From Alphaproteobacteria bacterium (GTDB taxonomy: Bacteria > Pseudomonadota > Alphaproteobacteria > Puniceispirillales > UBA1172): a stretch of 61,325 nt of DNA. The stretch lies in the NCBI GenBank assembly GCA_021296375.1, contig JAGWAQ010000002.1:1366-62690 (forward strand). Reading direction: 5' to 3'. The number at the start of each line of letters is the position of its first letter. Position 1 is the stretch's first letter. The notes below the pieces were generated by a model. That model was not told the DNA's origin, ran no database searches, and saw only the letters and a program-made list of their open reading frames with translations. A program made the position numbers and the translations under genes. Positions 25,646 through 34,007 of the stretch are shown here, piece after piece.

Positions 25646-26179
25646 TCAATTTTCCTCACCTGACAGAGACTTTCCAAGGTTATCAAGGGCTTTGCGCAGG
25701 TCTTCCGACACTTCGGGGTCGATCTGCTGGCGGCTTTGGTTGAATTTTTCCGCCGCCTCCGGGGTGATGATGCGGCGAGCTTCGGCCCCGGAAGGCGGGG
25801 CGGATGGCGTTAAAGTTGTTTGGCTGATGGTGATTCGGTTGACCGCCGCGTAACCAAAGACCTGATTCACCCGCCGCATCAGCTCACCGGTCATCATTTG
25901 CATCTCTGGCCCGCGGCCGGAACTGACGTTAATGGTCAAGGTGCCGTCATCGGTTTTATTCGGGGCAAAGCGGATCGAGGCCGGTTCGCACCAGTCGGCG
26001 GCGTCACCGGCGATCAGGCGCCATTCGGTGATGATGCGGTTGATGGTGATGCCGCGTGCCCTGAGGGCCGGGCCGATCAGCTTTGAGGTGACGGCATTAA
26101 GCCGTTGGCTGCGCCCTTTTCGGTGGCCCCCCGGCTGGTGTCGGCGTGACGGTGATGATGTCGATTTTTCCGGCGACAT
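25646..26179 (-). CDS. DUF721 protein (DciA-like)
   Basis: The product has 177 residues. The DUF721 core is visible as IGPALRARGITINRIITEWRLIAGDAADWCEP, the usual helical and KH-like region of DciA proteins, which load or replace the DnaB helicase in bacteria lacking DnaC. The assignment to that role rests on the family, not on anything seen here. The C-terminal third (from about 125) is polar and probably disordered. It is divergent from mutY and first in the DUF721-dsbA-smc run. Confidence 0.83.
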   Translation of the reverse strand: MSPEKSTSSPSRRHQPGGHRKGRSQRLNAVTSKLIGPALRARGITINRIITEWRLIAGDAADWCEPASIRFAPNKTDDGTLTINVSSGRGPEMQMMTGELMRRVNQVFGYAAVNRITISQTTLTPSAPPSGAEARRIITPEAAEKFNQSRQQIDPEVSEDLRKALDNLGKSLSGEEN

Positions 26180-26296
26180 GAGGTCACTCTCGTCAAATGA
26201 AATGGTTGCTCTTCTTCGGGGTCATGCCCCATGCTGTGGCGCAAATCCGCAAGCTTCGTTATCATGGCCTGATCCTGCGTTGAAAGAAACCTCTTT

Positions 26297-27457
26297 ATGA
26301 CTTCTTCAAGTACCGTTTCATCATCGATCACCCCTCGTCATCAGGCGGCGACAACAGCATTGCTGGACTGGTATGACGTCCATCGGCGGGACCTGCCGTG
26401 GCGCGCCCGTCACGGCCAGCGGCCCAACCCCTATCATGTCTGGTTGTCGGAAATCATGCTTCAGCAGACGACGGTGGCGACGGTCAAATCCTATTTCGCG
26501 CGCTTCACCGAACGCTGGCCTGAGGTGGCTGACCTGGCGGCGGCGGATCGTGATGAGGTGATGTCGGCCTGGGCGGGACTTGGGTATTACGCCCGCGCCC
26601 GCAATCTGCATGCCGCCGCCAAACGTGTCGCCAATGATCACGGCGGGGCGTTTCCGGCGGATGAAGACGGCTTGCGGCAATTGCCCGGGGTGGGGCCCTA
26701 TACCGCCGCCGCCATTGCCGCCATTGCTTTTGGTCAGCGTGCGGTCGTGGTGGATGGCAATATCGAGCGCGTGACGGCGCGCTGGGATGCGGTCACTACA
26801 CCTTTGCCAACCGCTCGCCCTGAACTTTACCGCATCATGGACGCCTTGACCCCTCGGGGTGAGCAAGGGTCGCGTGCCGGTGATTTCGCGCAGGCCATGA
26901 TGGACCTGGGGTCAGGTCTATGCACCCCGCCGCGCAAGACCAAAAATGGCCTGAGCCAGCCGTCCTGCATGATCTGCCCCCTGATGGGCACTTGCGCCGC
27001 CTCCGGCAAGGCGCCGGAAAACTTCCCCGTCAAGAAAGCCAAAACCCCGCGGCCGGATCGCCATGGCGTGGCACTGGTGATTGAGGATCAGGGCGGGCAT
27101 ATCGCCCTTGAGCGGCGGCGTGATGACGGCATGCTGGGGGGGCTTTATGTCTTTCCGGGGAGCGGCTGGGCCGACGGCTCCCCCAAGGTCGCGGATTACC
27201 CCATGACAAGCGATTGCGGCGGCGGAATAATGCTTGATCAATTTGGCCATGGCGAGACCCTCAACACCAGGGTTGAGCATATTTTCAGCCATTTTCGGGT
27301 GATTCTGACGATCCAGCGGTTGCGGATAGAGGCGAAAAAGCCGCCCTTGCCTGATGGCCTTCACTGGGTTGATCGCGGCGAGCTTGCGGCGAAAGCCTTG
27401 CCGACGGTGATGGTCAAGGTCGCCCGTGCCGCGGGGCTGATCGACCCCCGGGATTAA
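26297..27457 (+). CDS. mutY: A/G-specific adenine DNA glycosylase
   Basis: MutY removes adenine opposite 8-oxoguanine. The 386 residues have an N-terminal HhH-GPD domain with catalytic Glu in SEIMLQQTTVATV, the helix-hairpin-helix LPGVGPYTAAAIAAIAF and the Asp in VVDGNIERVTAR. A C-terminal Nudix-like domain begins near 250 (HGVALVIEDQGGHIALERR). The [4Fe-4S] ligands are Cys209, Cys224, Cys227 and Cys233; the first spacing is 14 residues instead of the usual six, because of an extra KNGLSQP-like stretch. It is divergent from DUF721 and convergent with purH. Confidence 0.95.
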   Translation: MTSSSTVSSSITPRHQAATTALLDWYDVHRRDLPWRARHGQRPNPYHVWLSEIMLQQTTVATVKSYFARFTERWPEVADLAAADRDEVMSAWAGLGYYARARNLHAAAKRVANDHGGAFPADEDGLRQLPGVGPYTAAAIAAIAFGQRAVVVDGNIERVTARWDAVTTPLPTARPELYRIMDALTPRGEQGSRAGDFAQAMMDLGSGLCTPPRKTKNGLSQPSCMICPLMGTCAASGKAPENFPVKKAKTPRPDRHGVALVIEDQGGHIALERRRDDGMLGGLYVFPGSGWADGSPKVADYPMTSDCGGGIMLDQFGHGETLNTRVEHIFSHFRVILTIQRLRIEAKKPPLPDGLHWVDRGELAAKALPTVMVKVARAAGLIDPRD

Positions 27458-27509
27458 CGGCATATCGCAAGAGGTTTTCTCTGATTCACTCGCTTAATGG
27501 CAAAAAGGA

Positions 27510-29093
27510 TTAATGGCGGAAATGCCGCATGCCGGTGAAGATCATGGCGAGGCCGGCGTCATTGGCGGCCTTGATCACCTCATCATCCTTGACCGATCCC
27601 CCGGGCTGGATGACCGCTGTGGCGCCCGCGTTGGCGGCGGCCAGCAGCCCGTCGGCAAAAGGAAAGAACGCGTCGGACGCCACCACCGAACCGATAACCG
27701 GTGATTGCGCAAGCCCGTTGTTCTCCGCCAGATCATCAGCCTTGCGGGCGGCGATGCGGCTTGAATCAAGCCGCGACATCTGGCCCGCGCCGATCCCCAC
27801 CGTGGCGCCATCCTTGGCATAAACAATGGCGTTGGATTTAACGTGCTTGGCGACGGTCATGGCAAAGATCATGTCGCGCATTTCTTCAGGCGACGGGGCG
27901 CGATCCGTGACACAGCGGTAATCGGTCAAGGCCGTTTGCCCGCGATCACGTTGCTGCGCCAAAAACCCGCCGGCAACAGAACGCAGGACAAGCCCGTCTT
28001 CCGCCGGGTCAGGCATGCCATGGGTTAACAAAAGGCGCAGGTTGGGCTTTGCCGCCATCAAGGCTTTGGCGTCGTCATCGGCATCCGGCGCGATCACCAC
28101 TTCCGTGAAGATCGAGGTGATCCGCTCCGCCAGCCCCCCCGTGAGAGGACGGTTAAGGGCGATAATACCGCCAAATGCCGAAACAGGGTCAGATGCCAGC
28201 GCGGCATCCCAGGCTTTTGTCAGGTCATCATGACTGGCGACCCCGCAGGGGTTGGCATGTTTGATGATGGCGACGGTCGGTTCCCCGAACTCCGCCACCA
28301 GCTCAAAAGCGGCGTCGGTGTCATTGATGTTGTTGAAGCTCAGCGGCTTGCCCTGAACCTGCTCTGAGGACAGCACGCCGGGGCGAGGGGTGCGGCTGGC
28401 GATTTGATAAAGCGCGGCGTCCTGATGGGGGTTTTCGCCATAGCGCATCATGGCGACACGTTGCCCCCCAAACGACAATTCTTTCGGCAGTCGGTCGGCG
28501 CCCTCGCCGCGCATCCAGCCGGCGATGGTGCTGTCATAATGGGCGGTATGGGCAAAAGCCTTGGCCGCCATCAAGCGGCGGGTGGCAAGGCTGGTGCCGC
28601 CTTCAGCGGCGATTTCCTCAAGCGCAAGGGCGTAATCGGCGGCATCGGTGATGACGGTGACAAAGTCATGGTTTTTGGCGGCGGCGCGGATCATGGCAGG
28701 GCCGCCAATATCAATATTTTCCACCAGGTCTTCACGACTGGCGTCGGGGTTGGTCAAGGTCTGGCCAAAGGGGTAAAGATTGACCACCACCAGATCAATG
28801 CCGGTGATGCCTTCGCGTTCCATGTCGGCGGTATGGCCGGGGTCATCGCGGCGCGCCAGAATCCCGCCATGGATCTTCGGGTTGAGGGTTTTAACGCGCC
28901 CATCCATCATTTCAGCGGCGCCGGTGACATCAGCCACCGCGATGACATCCAGCCCGGCGTTCTTCAGCAGGGCGGCGGTGCCGCCGGTTGAGATCACCTC
29001 AACCCCGTGGCGAATTAGGGTGCGGGCCATGTCCTCAATGCCGGTTTTATCCGAAACCGAGAGCAGGGCACGTTTGATGGCAACAGTGGTCAT
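27510..29093 (-). CDS. purH: Bifunctional AICAR transformylase/IMP cyclohydrolase
   Basis: PurH carries out the last two steps of IMP synthesis, using 10-formyl-tetrahydrofolate. From the ATG at 29093 it has 527 residues. The N-terminal cyclohydrolase begins AIKRALLSVSDKTGIEDMA with STGGTAALLKNAG; the transformylase domain carries LSFNNINDTDAAFELV and the catalytic KHANPCGVA. The frame stays open upstream through a 12-bp repeat encoding NWTANWTANW, but that is not family-like. It ends an rsmB-heparinase-purH gene run. Confidence 0.96.
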   Translation of the reverse strand: MTTVAIKRALLSVSDKTGIEDMARTLIRHGVEVISTGGTAALLKNAGLDVIAVADVTGAAEMMDGRVKTLNPKIHGGILARRDDPGHTADMEREGITGIDLVVVNLYPFGQTLTNPDASREDLVENIDIGGPAMIRAAAKNHDFVTVITDAADYALALEEIAAEGGTSLATRRLMAAKAFAHTAHYDSTIAGWMRGEGADRLPKELSFGGQRVAMMRYGENPHQDAALYQIASRTPRPGVLSSEQVQGKPLSFNNINDTDAAFELVAEFGEPTVAIIKHANPCGVASHDDLTKAWDAALASDPVSAFGGIIALNRPLTGGLAERITSIFTEVVIAPDADDDAKALMAAKPNLRLLLTHGMPDPAEDGLVLRSVAGGFLAQQRDRGQTALTDYRCVTDRAPSPEEMRDMIFAMTVAKHVKSNAIVYAKDGATVGIGAGQMSRLDSSRIAARKADDLAENNGLAQSPVIGSVVASDAFFPFADGLLAAANAGATAVIQPGGSVKDDEVIKAANDAGLAMIFTGMRHFRH

Positions 29094-29102
29094 GGTCAAA
29101 AT

Positions 29103-29138
29103 CCAGTTGGCGGTCCAGTTGGCGGTCCAGTTGGGGGT
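29103..29138. repeat. 12-bp tandem repeat, three units, directly before purH
   Basis: CCAGTTGGCGGT at 29103-29114 and 29115-29126, then CCAGTTGGGGGT at 29127-29138. The array ends ten bases upstream of the purH ATG, where a ribosome-binding site would normally be. Confidence 0.93.
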
Positions 29139-29210
29139 GGGCTGGCGGCAAAGTGCCAATCATGAGTGGTGTTTTGCCTGACCAGCCGGTGTCAGGTCAA
29201 GTGCAACCGC

Positions 29211-30989
29211 TCACGACGGGGATGACGCGGCGGTGGCGCGCGGCTTGGCCTGCCGTCGCAAGGCCCATTTGACGCTTTTTGAATAGTCGCTGCGGATCGA
29301 CCCCAACGGCATGATGATGGTGATTTGCGCACATTTTTCCATGCCATTTCGCCCCATGATGACACTGTCCTCGACCTGCATTTCCCCGCCCTGGGCTTTG
29401 AAAATCCAGGGCGCGGCGGTGCCGGGCAGGCGCAACAGCACATGGCCGCCCATCGCCATGGTGGCGTTGATTCGGGGGTGGAGATGAAAGCGGATCGTCG
29501 CCTCGTTGGGGATATGCCCCGGCGCCCCCGTATAGAGGATGATGTCTTCGCCGCGCAAATCATTGCCGCCGGTGCACAGGTAGACCCGACGTTGATGGAT
29601 CAGCCCGTGGGTTTTTTCATAGCCGTCATGTTTGGCTTCCGCCAGCCAGCCGCCGGTGGCGGGGCCGGTTTCCGCATGATCAATGGTGGCGTGGCGTCCG
29701 GCGGCGGATGTTGCCAGCAGGTCCGATGAATTGGTGCGGTCGACCGACAGGGTGGAAAATGCCGCGGTGCCAGCAAGCGCCGTGGCAAGATCAGGCAAAT
29801 CATCAAACAGGGCCTTTTGCTGCCCGGCATTGACGATAATGCTGTTGCTGCCGTTGGAAAATTCAAGCGACAAGGCGCCGGCATCAGGGCGCCCCCCTGC
29901 CGCCATGATGTTCGGCAACGCCCATGGCGCTGGCCCGGTGTTCATCAGCATCACGGAACGGCCACTGGTCATGCGGATGAAGCCGCTGTCGCTGGCGTGG
30001 TTGCTGACGCGGCCTTTCGGACCGGCGCGGTCCAGCACATCATCGAGCTGATCAGGGTTAATCTCATGACTGCCCAGAATCCCCATCATGGTGCCGGACG
30101 CATGCCGCCACATTCGCCCCACCGCCCCCATGCGGGTGATGTTGTCTTCAAGCCCTGCCAGCAGTTCCGCCAGTTGCGGGAAGCTGGTGTTCGGCCGATA
30201 ACCGGTTTTTTCAGCATTTGGTTTTCCGGCGAGAGTGTTTTCGGCGGGGGTGTTTTCGGGAGATGTTTTGCCTGCCGCCGCTTTTGGGGGGGCTGAACTT
30301 CGGGCGTTGATGGCATTGAGCCCAATGCGAGCTTCGATCAAATTTGACAGCAAGGTGACATGGAGATCAGGCTGGCGGCTGGCGTGACAGCCATCGGACA
30401 GGATGAGCGAAAAATTTTCAGTGATCAGGGCATCGGCAAGGCTGGTGGGGTCGGAATTTTCTTCCAGAAAAGCCTGCACCAGGATAAGGGCGGTCAAGGC
30501 TTCGATGCGGGCATTGCCATTGGCCAGCCCCCGCCAGTCTTTTTTCAGGATAATGGCTTGCGCCTGAATGGCGTTGACGATCATTTGCTGTTGCGAGGTC
30601 GTCGCCGATGCCCCGAACCACCCCCAGGTCAAGACAAGGGTGCGCAGCCGCTCTGCCAGCAGTTGCGGGTGCCATGTTTCGGCAGACCAGCGCTGGTTCT
30701 GGTCAATCCATTCCAGCACGAAACGTCTGGCCAGGGTGCGCGATTGATTGCCGCCGTATTCGCGCATGTCCCGAAGCCAGGTAAAGCGGTGCCAGCCCTT
30801 GGCGTGGAGTTCAACAGGGTGACTGCCCGACGCCAGTTTCTGGCCTTTGCCGGCGTTGCCTTTCCAGGGGTCCGGGGGTTGCCAGTGTTCAGGGATAGTG
30901 GTGGTGATCAGGCCTTTTCGCACCGGCGACAGAACCGAACGCCGGAGCATGCGCTGCATTATCGATAAACTCCAGGTCTCAACCACCAC
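29211..30989 (-). CDS. Heparinase II/III-family protein
   Basis: The 592 residues have an N-terminal alpha-helical part (HPVELHAKGWHRFTWLRDMREYGG, then FVLEWIDQN) and a C-terminal beta-sandwich (HASDSGFIRM..., EAKHDGYEKTHGLIHQRRVYL, DLRGEDII, FHLHPRINATM), the layout of the heparinase II/III family. In alphaproteobacteria this gene usually lies between rsmB and purH; a role in a surface or wall polysaccharide has been assumed but not shown. A low-complexity linker (about residues 237-256) is encoded by 15-bp repeats. It begins 11 bases after rsmB. Confidence 0.88.
   Translation of the reverse strand: MVVETWSLSIMQRMLRRSVLSPVRKGLITTTIPEHWQPPDPWKGNAGKGQKLASGSHPVELHAKGWHRFTWLRDMREYGGNQSRTLARRFVLEWIDQNQRWSAETWHPQLLAERLRTLVLTWGWFGASATTSQQQMIVNAIQAQAIILKKDWRGLANGNARIEALTALILVQAFLEENSDPTSLADALITENFSLILSDGCHASRQPDLHVTLLSNLIEARIGLNAINARSSAPPKAAAGKTSPENTPAENTLAGKPNAEKTGYRPNTSFPQLAELLAGLEDNITRMGAVGRMWRHASGTMMGILGSHEINPDQLDDVLDRAGPKGRVSNHASDSGFIRMTSGRSVMLMNTGPAPWALPNIMAAGGRPDAGALSLEFSNGSNSIIVNAGQQKALFDDLPDLATALAGTAAFSTLSVDRTNSSDLLATSAAGRHATIDHAETGPATGGWLAEAKHDGYEKTHGLIHQRRVYLCTGGNDLRGEDIILYTGAPGHIPNEATIRFHLHPRINATMAMGGHVLLRLPGTAAPWIFKAQGGEMQVEDSVIMGRNGMEKCAQITIIMPLGSIRSDYSKSVKWALRRQAKPRATAASSPS
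30220..30279. repeat. 15-bp imperfect tandem repeat in the heparinase-family gene
   Basis: Units aligned on GTGTTTTCGGCGGGG lie at 30220-30234, 30235-30249 and 30250-30264, with a diverged fourth to 30279. They keep frame and encode a Pro/Glu/Asn/Thr/Ala-rich linker (SPENTPAENTLAGKPNAEK). Confidence 0.75.
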
Positions 30990-31000
30990 GAGGCTCCAGA

Positions 31001-32386
31001 TCAGGATTTGACAAAGCGGGCCATAAAGAAGCCATCATTACCTTGCGGGATAATCCGCGTTGTGTCCAGATCATCAGCTTCAACTTGAAGCGCATCCGGC
31101 ATCACCCGAACCCCGCGTCCCGAGGCGGTGGCGGCAAAGCCGTGCAATTCGGCATCGGTAACGGGCAGGTCTTGAGCGCCATCAGGCAGGCTCGCCACCA
31201 TGGCTTCGCCTTCAGCTTTCAGGATCGAGCAGGTGGCATAGACCAGCACGCCCCCGGGCTTGAGCCAGCTGAGGGCGGCCTCAAGCAAGCCGCGCTGGAG
31301 GCTGTTCAAATGCCCAAGGTCAGGGGGGGAATTGTGGCTCAGGATATCGGGCCGACGGCGGATTGTCCCGGTCGCGGAACAAGGGGCGTCGAGCAGAACC
31401 GCATCAACCTTCTGGTCAGGCGACCAGGCCATGCCATCGGCGGTAATAACTTCAGGTGAAAGTTTCAGCCGCGTCATGTTTTCGGTCAGAATCTTGAGGC
31501 GGTCAGCGGAGGTATCCACCGCCAGAACAGTTGCCCCCGCCGCGCAAAGCTCGCAGAGATCAACCACCGTCTTGCCCTTCAGCCCGTCGGTGAAGGCGCC
31601 CTCAAGAAGCATGGCGGGCAGGCTGGCGGCGGCATCCTGCACCCACCAGTCGCCATCGTCATAACCATCAAGGGCCGTCACCATGCCGTCGGTCAGGCGC
31701 ACCGAGCCATGGGGCAGGGCGACACCTTGAAGGCGTTTGGCCCATCCCGCCGGGTCAGTTTTGACCCGCAAATCGAGCGGCGGCGGCATCAGCAGGCTGG
31801 CCATAACGGCCTCGGCGTCCGGCCCCCAATCGGCCTCCAGGGCGCTCACCAGCCAGCCCGGGGCATTGCGCAACGGCGTCGGCGGTTCGGCCAGAATGGC
31901 GTCAATATCAGCGGCGACGCGTCGCAACACGGCATTGGCCAGCCCCGTCAAATGGCTAAACCCTTCGCCGCGCATCAGCCGCACCGCCTGGTCGACGGCG
32001 GCATGGCGATCGCCGTCAGCCCAGATCAATTCCACCACCGCCAGCAGCAGAATAGCCTCGGCTTTTTTGTCACGGCGGCTGAGTGGCTTGGACAGATATC
32101 GCTTCAGCACATGGCGGGCGTCGCCACGGTGCCGCAAAAGGATGGTGATCAACCGGCGGGCAAAGCGGCGGTCTCTCTGGTCAAGCTGTCCCCATTCCTT
32201 CGAAGCATTGAGCGCATCCTGCAACGGATGACCACGCCCGATCACCTCTTCCATCATCATCACGATGGCGCGGCGGGCGGCGGAAGCCGGTTTCGACTTG
32301 CGGCGTTTGTCGGCGTAATTGACGCGCGAACGTCCTTTGCCGCCAGATGAAGGACGTGTTGACGATGGCTTGGATGAAGAGTTCAT
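31001..32386 (-). CDS. RsmB-like 16S rRNA m5C methyltransferase lacking the SAM-binding loop
   Basis: RsmB methylates C967 of 16S rRNA. The 461 residues have the NusB-like N-terminal domain and a C-terminal Rossmann domain. The two catalytic cysteines are present: Cys336 in DAPCSATGTIRRRPDI and Cys386 in VYATCSI. Motif I, normally DLCAAPGGKT followed by a hydrophobic helix, reads VVDLCELCAAGATVLAVD here (Asp276 onward). About eight residues carrying AAPGGKT are missing without a frame change. Because this loop cradles SAM, the protein is probably inactive as written. Other sections are intact, pointing to a recent deletion or an assembly fault. Confidence 0.9.
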   Translation of the reverse strand: MNSSSKPSSTRPSSGGKGRSRVNYADKRRKSKPASAARRAIVMMMEEVIGRGHPLQDALNASKEWGQLDQRDRRFARRLITILLRHRGDARHVLKRYLSKPLSRRDKKAEAILLLAVVELIWADGDRHAAVDQAVRLMRGEGFSHLTGLANAVLRRVAADIDAILAEPPTPLRNAPGWLVSALEADWGPDAEAVMASLLMPPPLDLRVKTDPAGWAKRLQGVALPHGSVRLTDGMVTALDGYDDGDWWVQDAAASLPAMLLEGAFTDGLKGKTVVDLCELCAAGATVLAVDTSADRLKILTENMTRLKLSPEVITADGMAWSPDQKVDAVLLDAPCSATGTIRRRPDILSHNSPPDLGHLNSLQRGLLEAALSWLKPGGVLVYATCSILKAEGEAMVASLPDGAQDLPVTDAELHGFAATASGRGVRVMPDALQVEADDLDTTRIIPQGNDGFFMARFVKS

Positions 32387-32420
32387 GCCACGCGGTATAC
32401 GTTGTTTCGCGGCAATATGT

Positions 32421-32463
32421 CCACCCTGTTAAGGTCCAGTCTATCAAGGCCCACCCTGTTAAG
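32421..32463. repeat. 13-bp direct repeat, 30 bases apart
   Basis: CCACCCTGTTAAG occurs at 32421-32433 and 32451-32463 in the gap between the divergent rsmB-like and DUF1674 genes. Confidence 0.85.
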
Positions 32464-32522
32464 ACGGCGTTGTGTTGCGGGAAAGCATTGCGCTTTTTCG
32501 CTCGCGGTCCCATATTAGGCTT

Positions 32523-32711
32523 ATGGAAACCACGACACCTACATCTGATGACGTGACGCCAGCGGAAAACCCCGATCAGGCGAAACCGAAACCATCATCT
32601 GCCGAAGGTGCGCCGATCAAAGGAACACCGGTAGAACACGGCGGCCCGAAAGGCCCTGAACCCACACGCTATGGCGATTGGGAAAAGGGCGGGCGCTGCA
32701 CGGATTTCTAG
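32523..32711 (+). CDS. DUF1674 protein (succinate dehydrogenase assembly factor 4-like)
   Basis: The 62-residue protein has a disordered N-terminus and the invariant DUF1674 ending GGPKGPEPTRYGDWEKGGRCTDF. The eukaryotic relative SDHAF4 helps assemble flavinated succinate dehydrogenase subunit A; the same role here is inferred. The open frame extends upstream to 32472, but the ATG at 32523 gives the usual length. It is divergent from rsmB, and a DUF1491 gene follows 14 bases later. Confidence 0.85.
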   Translation: METTTPTSDDVTPAENPDQAKPKPSSAEGAPIKGTPVEHGGPKGPEPTRYGDWEKGGRCTDF

Positions 32712-32725
32712 GACACCTCATTACA

Positions 32726-33055
32726 ATGTCATCATCCCTGACCACCACCATGCTGGTGCAATCTGCTCTGGCCATGGCCAATCGCAACATGGTGGCGATG
32801 GTGCTGGTGCGGCGCGGCGATGCTGATAATGGCGCGGTCCTGGTGCGGCTAGACCTGCCCGATGGCACCGCGATCATTGAAAGCCGGACGCTGGATATCG
32901 ACGGGCGCTACCGCTGGACAGTGCTGGCAGGGGACCCGCCGCTCAGTATTGAGGAGGCCGACGCCAGGCTTGCGCGGGAAATCAGCTTTGATCCTGATTG
33001 CTGGATTGTTGCCATTGACAGCGCAATTGGTGATAATCCCCTGCGCGATCTTTAG
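32726..33055 (+). CDS. DUF1491 protein
   Basis: The 109-residue product from the ATG at 32726 matches the small alphaproteobacterial DUF1491 family. The pattern is an N-terminal helix (TTMLVQSALAMANRN), MVLVRRGDADNGAVLVRLDLP, a central strand pair (RYRWTVLAG) and the acidic C-terminal helix SIEEADARLAREISFDPDCWIVAID. There is no signal peptide or membrane span. The function is unknown. It is downstream of DUF1674 and probably co-transcribed. Confidence 0.8.
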   Translation: MSSSLTTTMLVQSALAMANRNMVAMVLVRRGDADNGAVLVRLDLPDGTAIIESRTLDIDGRYRWTVLAGDPPLSIEEADARLAREISFDPDCWIVAIDSAIGDNPLRDL

Positions 33056-33093
33056 CTCTAGTATCTGTTTACCCCCGTTAGGTCTGCCCCTTC

Positions 33094-33915
33094 ATGAAGA
33101 GTTTTATCGAACCCTATATGGTCCTTGATGTGGGGATGTATGTTTTCCTCATTATTGGCGGGTTGGTGGGCTATTATCGCGGCGCCATCAAGGCGGGCAT
33201 TACCCTGGCGTCGTTTTATCTGCCTTATCTCATTTACCTGCATTTTTCAGATCAGATCAGTGATTACACCTCCAAGATCATTAACCTGACCATCGATACC
33301 AACACTTCAGGGCTTGGGGTGCTGGGGACATTCACCGGCTTGATGGGGGCGATTGGCCTGTTTGGCCTGTTCTTTCTTGCCTCACGGTTTATTATGCGGC
33401 TGTTCGCCAATCATGAACCGGAAATGCGGGAAAAGCTGGGGGGCGCGTTGGTCGGCACTTTCGGCAATCAGTTCATGGCAATGCTGAGCCTGATGCTGGT
33501 TTTCATGGCCTTGCCAGCCGCCACCGCCGACACGACGGCGAAATCGCTCTGGTGGAAGATGACAAAACCGGTCGCGCGGGTGATTTTCCCCGTGTACCGG
33601 GAATTGATCTACGACCGCACGGAACGACTGCGCGCGTCAATTGCCGAAGGCGGGCTGTTGAAAGGCGTCGCCTCTGGCGGCGGTTTTGACCTTGAAGGCC
33701 AGCTTGAGGCGATCATCACCGATGGCGCCGGGGTGGCGGAAATCCTGACGGAAGAGCTGACGGCAACCCTCGGCAATATCGACCTTGATAATCTTCAGGC
33801 GGAAGTGGAAAAGCTGACGGAAGAAGGCTTGACCGCCGACGATGTCGATCGCCGCATCCGCGAGGAAGAGGCCCGCCGCCGCCAGATGGTGGATGACCAG
33901 CTGAACGGCAATTAA
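33094..33915 (+). CDS. CvpA-like membrane protein
   Basis: The 273 residues start with four hydrophobic segments (VFLIIGGLVGYYRGAIK, TLASFYLPYLIYL, LGTFTGLMGAIGLFGLFFL and FMAMLSLMLVFMAL) in the CvpA arrangement, including the GYYRGAIKAG turn. A long soluble C-terminal part (from about 165) ends in a very charged helix (EEEARRRQMVDDQLN). CvpA proteins are needed for colicin V production and envelope integrity in other bacteria; the role here is not known. The family call rests on topology and the N-terminal motif. Confidence 0.6.
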   Translation: MKSFIEPYMVLDVGMYVFLIIGGLVGYYRGAIKAGITLASFYLPYLIYLHFSDQISDYTSKIINLTIDTNTSGLGVLGTFTGLMGAIGLFGLFFLASRFIMRLFANHEPEMREKLGGALVGTFGNQFMAMLSLMLVFMALPAATADTTAKSLWWKMTKPVARVIFPVYRELIYDRTERLRASIAEGGLLKGVASGGGFDLEGQLEAIITDGAGVAEILTEELTATLGNIDLDNLQAEVEKLTEEGLTADDVDRRIREEEARRRQMVDDQLNGN

Positions 33916-34007
33916 CGCCGCCGGTCCCTCCTGATCTTTTGGGCCAGTTTTCTTGCGCTGATCAAGGGATGGGGGTATGTTCGGCAGATGACAGGACAGG
34001 GCAACCC

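Noticed and set aside
26077..26331. 84-codon frame between DUF721 and mutY
   Set aside because: It overlaps both genes in other frames and degenerates to His/Arg-rich sequence after about 45 residues.
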